From: Enterovibrio qingdaonensis
GTDB lineage: Bacteria; Pseudomonadota; Gammaproteobacteria; Enterobacterales; Vibrionaceae
Length of the DNA stretch: 64,000 bases
Assembly: GCF_028683135.1 (NCBI RefSeq)
Contig: NZ_JAJUBB010000004.1
Span: forward strand, 186,001-250,000
Direction of reading: 5' to 3'
Shown here: in pieces, positions 18,953 through 28,897 of the stretch
How the letters are laid out: each line of letters opens with the position of its first letter
Position numbering within the stretch: position 1 is the stretch's first letter
The notes under the pieces: generated by a model
Databases searched by the model: none
What the model saw: only the letters and a program-made list of their open reading frames with translations
Told to the model about the DNA's origin: nothing
Translations under genes and position numbers: made by a program

Positions 18953-19774
18953 CTACTTCGATACAAAATGGGATTGATAGTACTTGGGCGTCACCGCCAA
19001 TTTCTTTTTAAACTGACGCTGAAAATGCGCTTGGTCGGAAAAGCCTAATTGCAGAGCGACATCCGCAATGCCTTCCCCTGCTCTCAACATCACCTTAGCT
19101 CGCTTGATCTTTTCGTCCATTAAATAGGCATTAGGCGGTAAACCGAATTGCCCTTTAAACGCACGGAGTAGTTGATAGCGACTCATGCCCGCTTCATTAG
19201 CCAGTTCTTCCAATTGCTGCGTTTGCTGGAAGTTATCCAATAGCTTGTCTTTCACCCAACAAAGGGTCGGCAAATCATGACGCCGTTCAATCGATTTCAG
19301 TGCCCCACCGGCCATCACGGTTTCCACAAACTCATACAACGCCACTTCGGCGTCAAACACATCACTCTCATCTTCAAGCGATTGAAAAAGATGCAGGTAT
19401 TTACGTCTAATACGTTCATCACGCTCAACATCATTGGGAAAGGGAACATAATCACGACGACTTTCGCCGAGCACATCTTCTTGAATGATGCCCATTTGCA
19501 TAGCGTCAACAAACAGCATGCTGTATGACCAAGTGCCAGCATTGGGATTGCAGGAGTGCACATCGTTGGGGTTAATTGTCACAATATCGCCCTGCGCAAT
19601 ATGGTAAGACGCATTCCGATTTTGATAGGTCGCCGTGCCTTGTTGAATAATACCAAAGGAAAATTCATCGTGAGAGTGCGGCTCATAACAGGCGCAACTT
19701 TGATGAGCAACACGCATCTCAATCCAAGGAAGCAATGTGCTTTTTTTAAAATGCGCCGTTAAATCCTTTTTCAT
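18953..19774 (-). CDS. AraC-family transcriptional regulator
   Basis: 273 residues. The N-terminal cupin-type effector domain carries PHSHDEFSFGIIQQG; two AraC helix-turn-helix motifs occupy the last 100 residues (LEELANEAGMSRYQLLRAFK and IADVALQLGFSDQAHFQRQF). It lies 21 bases after the LysE-type exporter on the same strand, a common arrangement in which the regulator controls the exporter. The ligand is probably the exported amino acid or analogue, by inference. Confidence 0.88.
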   Translation of the reverse strand: MKKDLTAHFKKSTLLPWIEMRVAHQSCACYEPHSHDEFSFGIIQQGTATYQNRNASYHIAQGDIVTINPNDVHSCNPNAGTWSYSMLFVDAMQMGIIQEDVLGESRRDYVPFPNDVERDERIRRKYLHLFQSLEDESDVFDAEVALYEFVETVMAGGALKSIERRHDLPTLCWVKDKLLDNFQQTQQLEELANEAGMSRYQLLRAFKGQFGLPPNAYLMDEKIKRAKVMLRAGEGIADVALQLGFSDQAHFQRQFKKKLAVTPKYYQSHFVSK

Positions 19775-19795
19775 TTCGCCAACCTAAGCCTCCCT

Positions 19796-20389
19796 CTACC
19801 AAAGTGACACGACAGATATGCCTAATAATATCGCCATACTCTGATTAAAATGGCGGTGGTAGACAGGATTTTCAAGAAACTTTGCCAATACCGTCCCAAT
19901 CACTGCCCAGACTCCGACCCCTATCACGCAGATAACCAGTGAAACAGACGTAAACATCAACAACAACTGGTTGTAATCAGAGCCATTAACAACAAACAGA
20001 CTGATCCCCGACATCGCCACTAGCCAAGCTTTCGGATTAATTAGCTGAGTCACCGCACCTGTCCAAGCACTGCCTTTGGTATTCTGTTGAAGCCGGATTC
20101 CTTCCGACGGCGCGCGGAAAATTTTGTACGCAAGGTAGAGAATATACGCACTGCCCACCAGTTTCATTGATAGAGCCATTGAGGGAATAAATGCCATCAA
20201 CACATGCATGGCTGAACCACTGCAAAACACCACAAAGGCGTAAGCGAGCGATGCCCCCAATACATGTGAGATGGCAGCACGCATCCCTAAATTCACAGCA
20301 GTACTCGTTGCCAGGATATTCACAGGCCCCGGTGTAACTGCCCCCACAAACGCAAAAACTGTCATTGCCCAAAGAATACTGTTCATCAT
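19796..20389 (-). CDS. LysE/RhtB-family amino-acid exporter
   Basis: 197 residues with six hydrophobic helices and the family signature near the N-terminus (GAVTPGPVNILATSTAVNLG). Such proteins export basic or neutral amino acids such as lysine, threonine or homoserine. First gene of a two-gene unit with the AraC regulator. Specificity is not predictable from sequence. Confidence 0.88.
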   Translation of the reverse strand: MMNSILWAMTVFAFVGAVTPGPVNILATSTAVNLGMRAAISHVLGASLAYAFVVFCSGSAMHVLMAFIPSMALSMKLVGSAYILYLAYKIFRAPSEGIRLQQNTKGSAWTGAVTQLINPKAWLVAMSGISLFVVNGSDYNQLLLMFTSVSLVICVIGVGVWAVIGTVLAKFLENPVYHRHFNQSMAILLGISVVSLW

Positions 20390-20635
20390 GCTTCCTCATT
20401 CGCTTGGTGTTAGCGTAGAGAAATTGGTGTGTGAGGTATTGAACGATATTGCAGCCTTTTGCCACGGGCAGCCCAGAACCAAAAACACGACCCCGCAAAT
20501 AGTCAGGCAGAATTGACACGACATGCATTAAAAACTATACATTTCGTGTCGAAATTCACAACGTATCAGAGTGTTATTAGTTTTCTCTCTGTGGCACAGA
20601 AAAGTCGTCGTGCTTTTTTAATTTATGAGGCCAAG

Positions 20636-21697
20636 ATGAAAAACATTCCAATTGCAGTTCTGTTAACCACCGCAATGCTAAGCGTCTTTGCGCATGCAGC
20701 AGACAAGGAAAACACCAATGCTTTACCTCAGCTCGGCGCGGATAGCGAATCTGTGACCGTTTCTGGTTTGTCATCCGGCGGTGCAATGGCCGTGCAATAT
20801 GGCGTGGCATTCTCTTCGGAAGTAAGCGGCGTAGGTGTTATCGCCGGCATCCCGTATGAGTGCGTCAATGTACTGAGCTTTGACCCTACCGATCCACTAG
20901 CCAGTCTGACCAATGCCGGTCGCGCCTATCATTGCATGGAGAAAGGAGCCGACCTCGATACCCTATTGTCCCTGACGAAGAGGCACGAAAAACAGGGGAA
21001 AATTGACAGCATTAGCAACATCGCTAAACAGAAGGTGTGGTTATTTAGCGGAACTGAAGACCCGACCGTCAAGCCTGTTACGATGGAAACCGTTCACCGC
21101 TATTACCAAGAAGTCGGCCCTCAAAAAAACATCAACTTTGTGAAAAACATACCTGCCGGGCATGCGTTCGTAACAGATGATGTAGGCAGCCCATGCAGCG
21201 AAACAAAAAGCCCGTACATCAACGATTGTGATTACGACAGTGCAAAAGAAATGCTGTCTTGGGTGGTTGGCCCATTGAAAGATTCGCCACCTAGCCAACC
21301 GGGTAAACTATCACTGTTCGATCAACGCCCGTTTATCGACTCCACATTGACAAGTATGGATGAGCAAGGCTATGTCTTTATCCCTCAAAATTGCTCTACT
21401 CAGAGCGGTTGCAAAGTGCATGTAGCATTTCACGGTTGCCAGCAAAACAAAGACACGCTAGGAGATGAATACCCGACTGAAGTCGGTATCAACGAATGGG
21501 CGGATGCCAACAACATCATCGTCCTCTACCCTCAAGCGAAAACCCGCCTGATGATGAACCCGAAAGGCTGCTGGGACTGGTGGGGATATACGCGATATGA
21601 CTACGCCTATAAATCAGGGCTTCAGATGAATGCGGTGAACAAAATGGTGAAGCACCTTCTGACGAAAAACCCCGCTCAAGACACAAAAACAATGTAA
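20636..21697 (+). CDS. Secreted PHB depolymerase-like esterase (circularly permuted order)
   Basis: 353 residues from ATG 20636, which opens a signal peptide (MKNIPIAVLLTTAMLSVFAHA); the longer upstream frame is not translated in a recognisable way. The lipase box GLSSG puts the catalytic Ser46 close to the mature N-terminus; Asp (FSGTEDPTVKP) and His (IPAGHAFVTDD) follow. The strand with the HG motif (VHVAFHGCQQNKD) lies after all three catalytic residues rather than before the serine. That order matches the circularly permuted PHB depolymerase fold of Penicillium funiculosum. Probably degrades extracellular short-chain polyhydroxyalkanoate, although no substrate-binding domain is attached. 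Confidence 0.8.
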   Translation: MKNIPIAVLLTTAMLSVFAHAADKENTNALPQLGADSESVTVSGLSSGGAMAVQYGVAFSSEVSGVGVIAGIPYECVNVLSFDPTDPLASLTNAGRAYHCMEKGADLDTLLSLTKRHEKQGKIDSISNIAKQKVWLFSGTEDPTVKPVTMETVHRYYQEVGPQKNINFVKNIPAGHAFVTDDVGSPCSETKSPYINDCDYDSAKEMLSWVVGPLKDSPPSQPGKLSLFDQRPFIDSTLTSMDEQGYVFIPQNCSTQSGCKVHVAFHGCQQNKDTLGDEYPTEVGINEWADANNIIVLYPQAKTRLMMNPKGCWDWWGYTRYDYAYKSGLQMNAVNKMVKHLLTKNPAQDTKTM

Positions 21698-21778
21698 GTC
21701 AAAGTATTGCCAAAATTTGGCGGTAATATCCATGGTCTAGCGTTCACGCAAACGTCTTTACCATGGAGCCGCCAAAAA

Positions 21779-22843
21779 ATGGAACACACGCGCATTATCT
21801 CGAACGAAAAAAGAATCACCGATCCTGCCACACATAAGCATGTTCGTTATGAAGGACGAATCGTTCGAGACAATGACACGGGTGTTGTGAGATGTAATTG
21901 GCCGGGCATAAACTTTCAATGTCGGTTTGTAGGGCAGTATCTGGCCATTGAACTTAAAGGATGTGGTGATGGTTTTGATGTGCTGGTTGACGGCAAACTT
22001 GCTAAAAAAATCACCACTTCCCCTCAAGGAATACGAGAAACGTTTGCGTTAATAGAAGCCGACACATCAACAGCGGTAACTATCGAGCTCATAAAACGCA
22101 CTGAGAATTACGTGTCATTTTGTACCCTCTTCGCATTCCATCACGATGGGGAATTTGAACCGCATCCCAAAGACCACCAACCACATATTCTGTTTATCGG
22201 GGATTCCATGAGCGCAGGCTATGCCAGCGAGTCCAACACCATCGAATGCTCGACGGAAGAAGTGTTCGACACGTCTAACGCGCGATTGGCTTTTCCGTAT
22301 CAAACGGCGAGACGTCTGGGTGCGAGTCTTGCCCAAGTCTCATACTCCGGCATGGGATTGATCAGAAACTGGAACGGTACTGCGCCGCATCAACACATAC
22401 CAGATTTTGCCTTTAAAGCGAGTGCTATCGAAAACGATGACACCCACTACACAGAGAAAACACCCAACCTAGTAGTCATTGAAATTGGCACAAACGACTT
22501 CAATACACCTTTACAGGCGCAAGAGTCATGGCAATCTCTAACCGAGTTTACACAAGCGTGGACACAGCGGATGGTAGCGTTTGTTGAAGAGATTGTGGCC
22601 CACTATCGAAACCCAAATGGCGATCATGACGACGTGAATATCCTGTTGGCTGTCCCTACCCAAAAGCTAGAAGAAGCGGCAGACGCTGCGATTGCAAAAC
22701 TGCACGCCCTTGGTAGAGCCAAGGTTTATCGCCACACCTTCAAGATCCAAGGTAAAGGCTGTGCCAGACACCCGATTGAAAGCGAGCATGCGTCAGTGGC
22801 AGATCACATGAGCCAGTTTATTCGCGACTATGATTTGCTGTAA
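21779..22843 (+). CDS. SGNH-type esterase, CE2-like (acetyl-xylan esterase family)
   Basis: 354 residues from ATG 21779; a TTG further upstream has no ribosome site. The N-terminal 110 residues look like the jelly-roll domain of CE2 esterases. The SGNH hydrolase domain follows: block I ILFIGDSMSAGYA (nucleophile Ser), block III IEIGTNDF, and the His in a late HPIESEHAS motif. No signal peptide is evident, so it may act in the cytoplasm on imported acetylated sugars. Lies 81 bases after the depolymerase-like gene, possibly co-transcribed. Activity on xylo- or mannooligosaccharides is by family analogy. Confidence 0.72.
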   Translation: MEHTRIISNEKRITDPATHKHVRYEGRIVRDNDTGVVRCNWPGINFQCRFVGQYLAIELKGCGDGFDVLVDGKLAKKITTSPQGIRETFALIEADTSTAVTIELIKRTENYVSFCTLFAFHHDGEFEPHPKDHQPHILFIGDSMSAGYASESNTIECSTEEVFDTSNARLAFPYQTARRLGASLAQVSYSGMGLIRNWNGTAPHQHIPDFAFKASAIENDDTHYTEKTPNLVVIEIGTNDFNTPLQAQESWQSLTEFTQAWTQRMVAFVEEIVAHYRNPNGDHDDVNILLAVPTQKLEEAADAAIAKLHALGRAKVYRHTFKIQGKGCARHPIESEHASVADHMSQFIRDYDLL

Positions 22844-22893
22844 CCCAGCTTCATGTAAATTCACCTAGTCAGTATTTCGTTCAAGGATGTTTG

Positions 22894-23532
22894 ATGTACC
22901 AACTCTACTACGCAAGAAACAACGCCAGTATTGCTCCGCATATGCTTTTGCATCATATGAGGCTCGACTACGAATTGGTGTTGGTGGATAGAAAGGCAAA
23001 TGCGCAAAAATCGGCGTCTTACTTGAAACTCAATCCAGCAGGGCGCGTGCCTACTTTGGTCCACAATGGCCAAGCGATATTCGAAAGCCCTGCCATTTGT
23101 ATTCACCTATGTGAACAGCACCCAGAGCATCAATTGATGCCACCTTTAGGCTCCCCATTACGGCCACTGTTTTTCCAATGGTTGGCCTATTTGAACAATA
23201 CACTGCAAACCGCGCTTCTGGTTTACTACTATCCGCAAAGACACACCACTGACGAAACGGCGATAAACGGAGTTAAAGCCGCAGAGCGCGTCCAGATTGG
23301 TAACGCGCTTAGTGTGCTCGATAAGCAATTGCAACAAGGTAAGTATTTATTGGGGGAGCAGATTTCAGCCTGCGACTTTTTCCTCGTTATGCTCTGCGGC
23401 TGGCTACCGAACATCGAAGACGCCAAAAAACAATGTCCAAACCTCGTCAGGTACCTTCGCGAGATGGCCAAACACCCAACGGTTAAGGCGGTTTACGAGA
23501 AAGAAGGGGTATCGTTGGCGTGTTTTGGGTGA
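22894..23532 (+). CDS. Glutathione S-transferase
   Basis: 212 residues from ATG 22894, six bases after AAGGA. Thioredoxin-fold N-domain with the cis-Pro motif NPAGRVPTLV and the glutathione-binding ESPAICIHL, then an all-helical C-domain. The N-terminal YYARNNASIAPHMLL resembles beta/theta-type bacterial GSTs that use Ser or Cys for thiolate stabilisation. Cytoplasmic; conjugation target unknown. Confidence 0.85.
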   Translation: MYQLYYARNNASIAPHMLLHHMRLDYELVLVDRKANAQKSASYLKLNPAGRVPTLVHNGQAIFESPAICIHLCEQHPEHQLMPPLGSPLRPLFFQWLAYLNNTLQTALLVYYYPQRHTTDETAINGVKAAERVQIGNALSVLDKQLQQGKYLLGEQISACDFFLVMLCGWLPNIEDAKKQCPNLVRYLREMAKHPTVKAVYEKEGVSLACFG

Positions 23533-23621
23533 GTGGTTAGGGAAAGCTCAATTTGATCAACAAGTGGCGTTTTTCGCCAACGACGAGGGCATGAAATGCA
23601 GGAAAGTACCGAGGGCCATCA

Positions 23622-23852
23622 ATGGATCGAATAATTGAAGAAGAGTTGTGGAACTATGTTTGTTTTGAACGCGATGACAACATCTATCTCACTTATGTCG
23701 GTCAATCCGGCCACGCAACGGTCGACTATACCGTCAAACTGAATGCCTATGAGGTTAACTTGGTCAAATCTGGCCACTCATCAGTAAAGCGATTGCTGGG
23801 TGGTTTTAACCAAACCCGATTTATCATTCCGCCTTTCTGGCCAATAAAGTAA
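23622..23852 (+). CDS. Hypothetical 76-residue protein
   Basis: ATG preceded by GAGGGCC at a workable distance. The product is soluble (MDRIIEEELWNYVCFERDDN at the N-terminus, IIPPFWPIK at the C-terminus) with no recognised domain, signal or membrane segment. It lies 89 bases after the GST gene, perhaps in the same transcript. Kept because the ribosome site and amino-acid composition look natural. Confidence 0.45.
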   Translation: MDRIIEEELWNYVCFERDDNIYLTYVGQSGHATVDYTVKLNAYEVNLVKSGHSSVKRLLGGFNQTRFIIPPFWPIK

Positions 23853-24007
23853 GCCACTCTTCTATCGTCTGTTAACCCTTATTTTGATTGCAGTTCGCAC
23901 CTTACTTTTCAACACGCTACTGCACGTGTTCTTTCCCATCGTTTGACATCACACCGATAAAAAGGGGTGAAATATGAAGGCTTTTCCTCTATCATCCTGC
24001 CGCCTGA

Positions 24008-24023
24008 GCGCAAGCGTTTGCGT
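24008..24023 (+). promoter_or_regulatory. PurR-type operator before pyrC
   Basis: GCGCAAGCGTTTGCGT differs from the PurR consensus ACGCAAACGTTTGCGT at two positions. It lies 64 bases before the pyrC start. PurR represses pyrC in E. coli, so the same control is likely here. Confidence 0.75.
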
Positions 24024-24086
24024 TTCTTTTCTCATTCCTTGCTAGCAGGCGCCAATCCGATATTTTTGCTATGGAGGGACGCCTTA

Positions 24087-25115
24087 ATGACCACACTAAC
24101 AATCACTCGCCCTGACGACTGGCACGTACATCTTCGCGATGGCGAAGTACTGACAGATACCGTCCGCGACATCAGCCGTTACAACGGTCGCGCACTCATC
24201 ATGCCAAACACCGTTCCTCCTGTTACAAACACTGAAATGGCCCTTGCGTACCGCGAGCGCATTATGGCGGAAAAACCTTCTGCTCAGTTTGAGCCATTAA
24301 TGGCCCTTTACCTGACCGACAACACGTCACCAGACGAAATCAAAAAAGCGAAAGCATCCGGTGCGGTTGTTGCTGCCAAGCTTTACCCAGCAGGTGCCAC
24401 CACAAACTCTGATTCAGGTGTAACCTCTGCGAAGAATATCTACCCTGTGTTGGAAGCGATGCAAGAAGTCGGCATGCTGCTTCTGGTTCACGGTGAAGTG
24501 ACCACGCACGACGTTGATATTTTCGACCGTGAAAAAGAATTCCTCGATACGGTTTTGGCACCGATCGTGAACGACTTCCCAGGCTTGAAGATCGTGCTGG
24601 AGCACATCACTACCGCTGACGCGGCAAACTTCGTGAAGAATGCGAACGATAACGTAGCAGCAACCATCACGGCGCATCATTTGATGTTTAACCGCAACCA
24701 CATGCTGGTTGGTGGTATTAAACCTCACTTCTACTGTCTGCCAATTCTAAAACGCAATACGCACCAAAAAGCATTGGTAGAAGCCGCGACGAGCGGCAGC
24801 AAGAAGTTCTTCCTAGGCACCGACTCTGCACCGCATGCTAAAGGCGCGAAAGAGTCTGCTTGTGGTTGCGCAGGCTCTTACACGGCACACGCGGCACTTG
24901 AGCTTTACGCTGAAGTGTTTGAGCAAGAAGGCAAGCTGGACAATCTGGAAGCATTTGCCTGTTTTAACGGCCCAGATTTCTACGGTATCCCACGCAACAC
25001 TGACACAGTGACACTGACCAAGGAAGAATGGTCTGTGCCACAAACTATGCCTTTTGGTGCTGATATTGTTGTGCCAATCCGTGCGGGTGAAACCATCAGT
25101 TGGAAAGTGAAGTAA
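24087..25115 (+). CDS. pyrC: Dihydroorotase PyrC
   Basis: 342 residues from ATG 24087 (opens [20 protein letters not shown]), placed by GGAGGG. Third step of pyrimidine synthesis: interconverts N-carbamoyl-aspartate and dihydroorotate. Metal ligands: the HxH motif in [10 protein letters not shown], the Lys that is carboxylated in [14 protein letters not shown], His in LVHGEV and VLEHITT, and Asp in FLGTDSAPH. Class II (enterobacterial) type. Single gene between a PurR-like site and a terminator. Confidence 0.96.
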   Translation: MTTLTITRPDDWHVHLRDGEVLTDTVRDISRYNGRALIMPNTVPPVTNTEMALAYRERIMAEKPSAQFEPLMALYLTDNTSPDEIKKAKASGAVVAAKLYPAGATTNSDSGVTSAKNIYPVLEAMQEVGMLLLVHGEVTTHDVDIFDREKEFLDTVLAPIVNDFPGLKIVLEHITTADAANFVKNANDNVAATITAHHLMFNRNHMLVGGIKPHFYCLPILKRNTHQKALVEAATSGSKKFFLGTDSAPHAKGAKESACGCAGSYTAHAALELYAEVFEQEGKLDNLEAFACFNGPDFYGIPRNTDTVTLTKEEWSVPQTMPFGADIVVPIRAGETISWKVK

Positions 25116-25158
25116 CAGCATAACCCACTGAAAATCAGTATGATCTAAGTAGGATATT

Positions 25159-25194
25159 AAGCACCGTCTGTGGCCTGCATACGGTGCTTTTTTA
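25159..25194 (+). terminator. Intrinsic terminator of pyrC
   Basis: Stem GCACCGT / ACGGTGC followed by TTTTTTA, 45 bases after the stop codon. Confidence 0.85.
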
Positions 25195-25366
25195 TTGCCA
25201 ATCTCCCGCCAGACAGCGTTGAAAGTAAATCTCACAAAATCTTAAGACGTGATCTTACTCTCACATCTGTTCTTTGCCGCATTAGTCTGTATAATTCGCC
25301 GCCTATTTACTCACGTTCAGCAACTGGCGTAGAGAACAACTCATTCAAACACCTAGGAATACTTCT

Positions 25367-26971
25367 TTGATTTCGACAGCTAACATCACCATGCAATTTG
25401 GCGCTGAGCCGTTATTTGAAAACATCTCTGCGAAGTTCGGCAACGGTAACCGCTACGGTTTAATCGGTGCAAACGGCTGTGGTAAATCAACCTTCATGAA
25501 GATCCTAAGTGGCGCGCTGACACCGAGCTCAGGTAACGTGTCTATTACCCCGGGGTTGAAGCTTGGCGTACTAAGCCAGGATCAGTTCGCCTTCGAAAGC
25601 CACAACGTTATCGACGTGGTGATCATGGGTGACAAGAAACTGTGGGAAATCAAACAAGAGCGTGACCGTATCTATTCTCTGCCAGAAATGAGCGAAGAAG
25701 ACGGTATGAAAGTCGCTGAGCTTGAAAGCGAATTCGCGGAAATGGACGGTTACACGGCAGAAAGCCGCGCGGGTGACATTTTGATCAAAGCAGGTATCGA
25801 AGAGAGCCTTCACTTTGGTTTGATGCAACACGTTGCGCCGGGTTGGAAGCTACGTGTGCTTCTTGCTCAAGCACTGTTTGCTAACCCAGATATTCTGCTG
25901 CTGGACGAACCAACCAACAACTTGGATATCCACACCATCGGCTGGCTGGCGGAAGAGCTTAGCCAACGTAAGTGCACCATGATCATCATCTCGCACGACC
26001 GTCACTTCTTAAACACCGTGTGTACCCACATGGCAGACATTGACTACGGTGAACTGCGTATCTATCCGGGTAACTATGACTACTTCATTGAAGCGTCAGG
26101 TTTGATCCGCGAACAGCTACTTTCCAGCAACGCGAAGAAAGCGGCAGAGATCAGCGAGCTTCAAGACTTTGTAAACCGCTTTGGTGCGAATGCGTCTAAA
26201 GCAAAGCAAGCAAGCTCTCGTGCTAAGCGTATGGACAAAATCAAACTGGATGAAGTGAAATCATCTAGCCGCATCAGCCCTTCTATCGACTTTGGCGAAG
26301 GCAAAAAGCTGCACCGCCAAGCGTTGGAACTGCAAGACCTCGGTCACGCGTATGAAGACGAATTGCTGTTCGAAAAAGGTAACCTGCTGCTGGAAGCGGG
26401 TGAGCGTCTTGCTGTTATCGGTGAGAACGGTGTTGGCAAAACCACCCTGCTTCGCTGCCTTGTCAACGAGCTTTCACAAACGCAAGGTGTAGTGAAGTGG
26501 GCGGAAAACGCATCCTTCGGCTACTGCCCTCAAGACAGCACTGCTGATTTTGACAACGACATGACCATTTTCGAGTGGATTTCACAATGGCGTACCGCAA
26601 AGCACAACGACCTGATTGTTCGTGCGATTTTAGGCCGTTTGCTGTTCACCGAAGATGACGTCAACAAAAAAGCCAAGAACTGTTCAGGTGGTGAAAAGAA
26701 CCGTTTAATCTTCGGTAAGTTGATGATGCAAGACATCAACGTCTTGGTAATGGACGAACCAACGAACCACATGGACATGGAAGCAATTGAAGCGTTGAAC
26801 AGCGCACTGAAAGTGTACCCAGGCACACTGATTTTCGTCAGCCATGACCGCGAGTTTGTATCATCTCTGGCAACATCAATCATCGAAATCAAAGATAAGA
26901 AGTTGAACAACTTCCAAGGTACTTACGATGAGTACCTCGCGCATCAACAAAAGATGCTAAACGTTGCATAA
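25367..26971 (+). CDS. ybiT: ABC-F family ATPase YbiT
   Basis: 534 residues with start TTG 25367, eight bases after AGGA; the product aligns from its first residues with E. coli YbiT. ABC-F proteins have two ATPase domains and no membrane part, and act on the ribosome. Walker A sites: GANGCGKST and GENGVGKTT; Walker B sites: [11 protein letters not shown] and [11 protein letters not shown]. The linker between them (about residues 240-300) is rich in Lys and Ser, the P-site tRNA-interaction motif region. Monocistronic with its own terminator. Confidence 0.93.
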   Translation: MISTANITMQFGAEPLFENISAKFGNGNRYGLIGANGCGKSTFMKILSGALTPSSGNVSITPGLKLGVLSQDQFAFESHNVIDVVIMGDKKLWEIKQERDRIYSLPEMSEEDGMKVAELESEFAEMDGYTAESRAGDILIKAGIEESLHFGLMQHVAPGWKLRVLLAQALFANPDILLLDEPTNNLDIHTIGWLAEELSQRKCTMIIISHDRHFLNTVCTHMADIDYGELRIYPGNYDYFIEASGLIREQLLSSNAKKAAEISELQDFVNRFGANASKAKQASSRAKRMDKIKLDEVKSSSRISPSIDFGEGKKLHRQALELQDLGHAYEDELLFEKGNLLLEAGERLAVIGENGVGKTTLLRCLVNELSQTQGVVKWAENASFGYCPQDSTADFDNDMTIFEWISQWRTAKHNDLIVRAILGRLLFTEDDVNKKAKNCSGGEKNRLIFGKLMMQDINVLVMDEPTNHMDMEAIEALNSALKVYPGTLIFVSHDREFVSSLATSIIEIKDKKLNNFQGTYDEYLAHQQKMLNVA

Positions 26972-26984
26972 CGAATAGAAAATC

Positions 26985-27014
26985 AAAAAAACAGCCTATT
27001 CAGGCTGTTTTTTT
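26985..27014 (+). terminator. Intrinsic terminator of ybiT
   Basis: Stem AACAGCCT / AGGCTGTT with a four-base loop and a run of T. Confidence 0.9.
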
Positions 27015-27139
27015 ATCTCTCTACCAACAATCCTTACAATTCCTTACGGTTCTTGCTTCAAAATTATTCATTTTGTCACATTCCATAATTACATTCCGGA
27101 TTATTCTGACGGCTGTTAATTACGTGAATTTAATACTTT

Positions 27140-28429
27140 ATGGATGTTCTCTTACTTGTTGGTTTAATTGTTCTAAATGGTTTGTTTGCGATGTCAGAAA
27201 TCGCTCTGGTCGCATCAAAAGCCAGTCGGCTTAAAAAACTCGCCGAAAACAGCAAAGCAGCAGCCACTGCTTTAGCACTCAAAGAAAGCCCTAATACCTT
27301 CCTTTCGACTATTCAAATCGGCATCACCGTTATCGGTCTTTTAAGCGGTATTGTCGGTGAAGCGACGCTCTCTGTGCCATTTGCTGAATTTATGGTTCTA
27401 AACGGGCTAGATGCGGACACGGCCAATATCCTCTCGACCGCTATCGTGGTGGTAGGTATCACTTACTTCGCCATTGTTGTCGGCGAACTGGTTCCTAAAC
27501 GTATCGCACAATCAAAGGCTGAAGCCATTGCCATGGTGGTTGCTCTTCCGATCCATTGGGTATCCATTATCACACGGCCATTCGTTTTGCTGCTGAGTTT
27601 CTCGACCCAAACCTTGCTGAAACTATTAGGCATTAACAACGACAATGACGATGTGGTAACCGAAGACGATATCCAAGCCATCGTCAATGAAGGCTCAGAA
27701 TCCGGCGCGATTGAACCGCGCGAGCAAGAGATGATTAAAAACATTCTCCATCTCAATGACCGTTTAGTGGGCTCGTTGATGACACCGCGACGCGATATCG
27801 ATTATTTAGATATCGAACAGCCGGTTGATGTGCTTCTTAAACGCATTCGCGGCACCAAGCACAGTGTTTTTCCTGTGTGTCGCGGCAACCTTGATACCGT
27901 CGTAGGTACAGTGTCAGCAAAGATGCTGCTTAGCAGCTCCAATGAACTGAGCACACCTTCTATTGTCAAGCTCGTGAAACAGCCGCTGTACGTGCCTGAG
28001 TCAATGAAAGGCTTAACGCTGTTGAACCACCTGCAAACACACAGCGCGGAAATGGCCTTCATCATCGATGAATATGGCGACATTCAAGGTCTGGTTACTC
28101 ACTATGATTTGCTGGAAGCCATTGCCGGTGAGCTGTCTTTATCACCTCAGGAACAATGGGTAAAAGAGTTGCCCGAAGGCGGCTGGGTGATGGATGCTCT
28201 GATCCCAATCAGTGAGTTCAAAAACAGGTTGAATATCAATGCACTGGATGGCGAAGATCAAGAAGGCTTCCAAACGTTAAATGGCATGCTGACTTGGTTG
28301 GTCGACCGACTTCCTGCTGAAGGCGAGGTGATTCAGCATGGTCAGTGGAGCTTTGAAATCCTGCTTATCGACCACAACCGCATTGCGAGGGTGAAGGTCA
28401 CTGAAGCCACGTTAGAAGAAATGGTATAA
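27140..28429 (+). CDS. CorC/HlyC-family membrane protein (CNNM domain, CBS pair)
   Basis: 429 residues: an N-terminal DUF21/CNNM membrane domain of three to four helices (to about residue 170), a CBS-domain pair (about 200-330), and a C-terminal CorC_HlyC domain. Family members, often called hemolysins, include CNNM/CorC Mg2+ exporters and the polyamine exporter PaeA (YtfL). The conserved GEATLSVPFA and VGELVPKRIAQSKAE segments are present. Ion or polyamine efflux is the likely role; a true haemolysin is unlikely. The stop codon overlaps the A-run that ends a minus-strand terminator. Confidence 0.85.
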   Translation: MDVLLLVGLIVLNGLFAMSEIALVASKASRLKKLAENSKAAATALALKESPNTFLSTIQIGITVIGLLSGIVGEATLSVPFAEFMVLNGLDADTANILSTAIVVVGITYFAIVVGELVPKRIAQSKAEAIAMVVALPIHWVSIITRPFVLLLSFSTQTLLKLLGINNDNDDVVTEDDIQAIVNEGSESGAIEPREQEMIKNILHLNDRLVGSLMTPRRDIDYLDIEQPVDVLLKRIRGTKHSVFPVCRGNLDTVVGTVSAKMLLSSSNELSTPSIVKLVKQPLYVPESMKGLTLLNHLQTHSAEMAFIIDEYGDIQGLVTHYDLLEAIAGELSLSPQEQWVKELPEGGWVMDALIPISEFKNRLNINALDGEDQEGFQTLNGMLTWLVDRLPAEGEVIQHGQWSFEILLIDHNRIARVKVTEATLEEMV

Positions 28430-28462
28430 AAAAATCCCGGCATCCAAGGAGGAAACGCCGGG
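28428..28462 (-). terminator. Minus-strand intrinsic terminator next to the CorC/HlyC gene
   Basis: Read on the minus strand: stem CCCGGC / GCCGGG with a 14-base loop, then A and seven T. No minus-strand protein gene ends here. On the plus strand the stem is not followed by T, so it points to a minus-strand transcript. Confidence 0.7.
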
Positions 28463-28640
28463 GGTTGACTAGCAGAACCACTGTAGGGGGAGTCGCTGCT
28501 ACAAATCCACGAAGGAGAATGTGCATTCAGGCCAACTCGAAAAGCCTGAATGCTTGCAGAGCAGCAACGCCACTCACATCGAAAAGTGACGCTCATCAGC
28601 AAGGGGAGAAGGCCTACTCTATCCCCTTGCTTATTCACCT
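28436..28640 (-). ncRNA. Candidate structured small RNA
   Basis: A 205-bp intergenic stretch with several strong inverted repeats: GCATTCAGGC/GCCTGAATGC (28523-28532, 28544-28553), AGCAAGGGGA/TCCCCTTGCT (28598-28607, 28622-28631), TAGCAG/CTGCTA (28470-28475, 28496-28501) and the terminator stem. On the minus strand it would end at the terminator and expose CUCCU-like and CCCCCU segments in loops. No known sRNA family is recognised and no clear promoter was found, so the 5' end is open. A structured 3' UTR of the plus-strand gene is the alternative. Confidence 0.35.
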
Positions 28641-28831
28641 CGACTTATCGCCTGTGAATATAGCGGCGTCTTAAAATGCCCCGCAATACATCTAAGTAGA
28701 TACGTAAACATCACCGTTCAGTCACATCAATTTCGACCAAATCAGTTAATTCTTGTAACGCCTCACACCCTCGATATAAAGCAAATAGCCACACCACGTT
28801 TCCGGTAGCGAAAACGCCTGCATTCACGATC

Positions 28832-28857
28832 AAAAAAGCCAGCAAAATGCTGGCTTC
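28832..28857 (-). terminator. Intrinsic terminator of the XRE regulator gene
   Basis: On the minus strand: AGCCAGCA TTT TGCTGGCT followed by TTTTTG, about 40 bases after the stop codon. Confidence 0.85.
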
Positions 28858-28897
28858 AAGGTTGTTACGCTTTTGGCTTTTGGATTTTGGATTTTGA

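Noticed and set aside
27140-28429. Haemolysin toxin
   Set aside because: The 'hemolysin' label is historical; the domain order is CNNM-CBS-CorC, a transport family.
28436-28640. CsrB-type RNA on the plus strand (GGA motifs in loops)
   Set aside because: Only about four GGA motifs in 200 bases and the terminator polarity is on the other strand.
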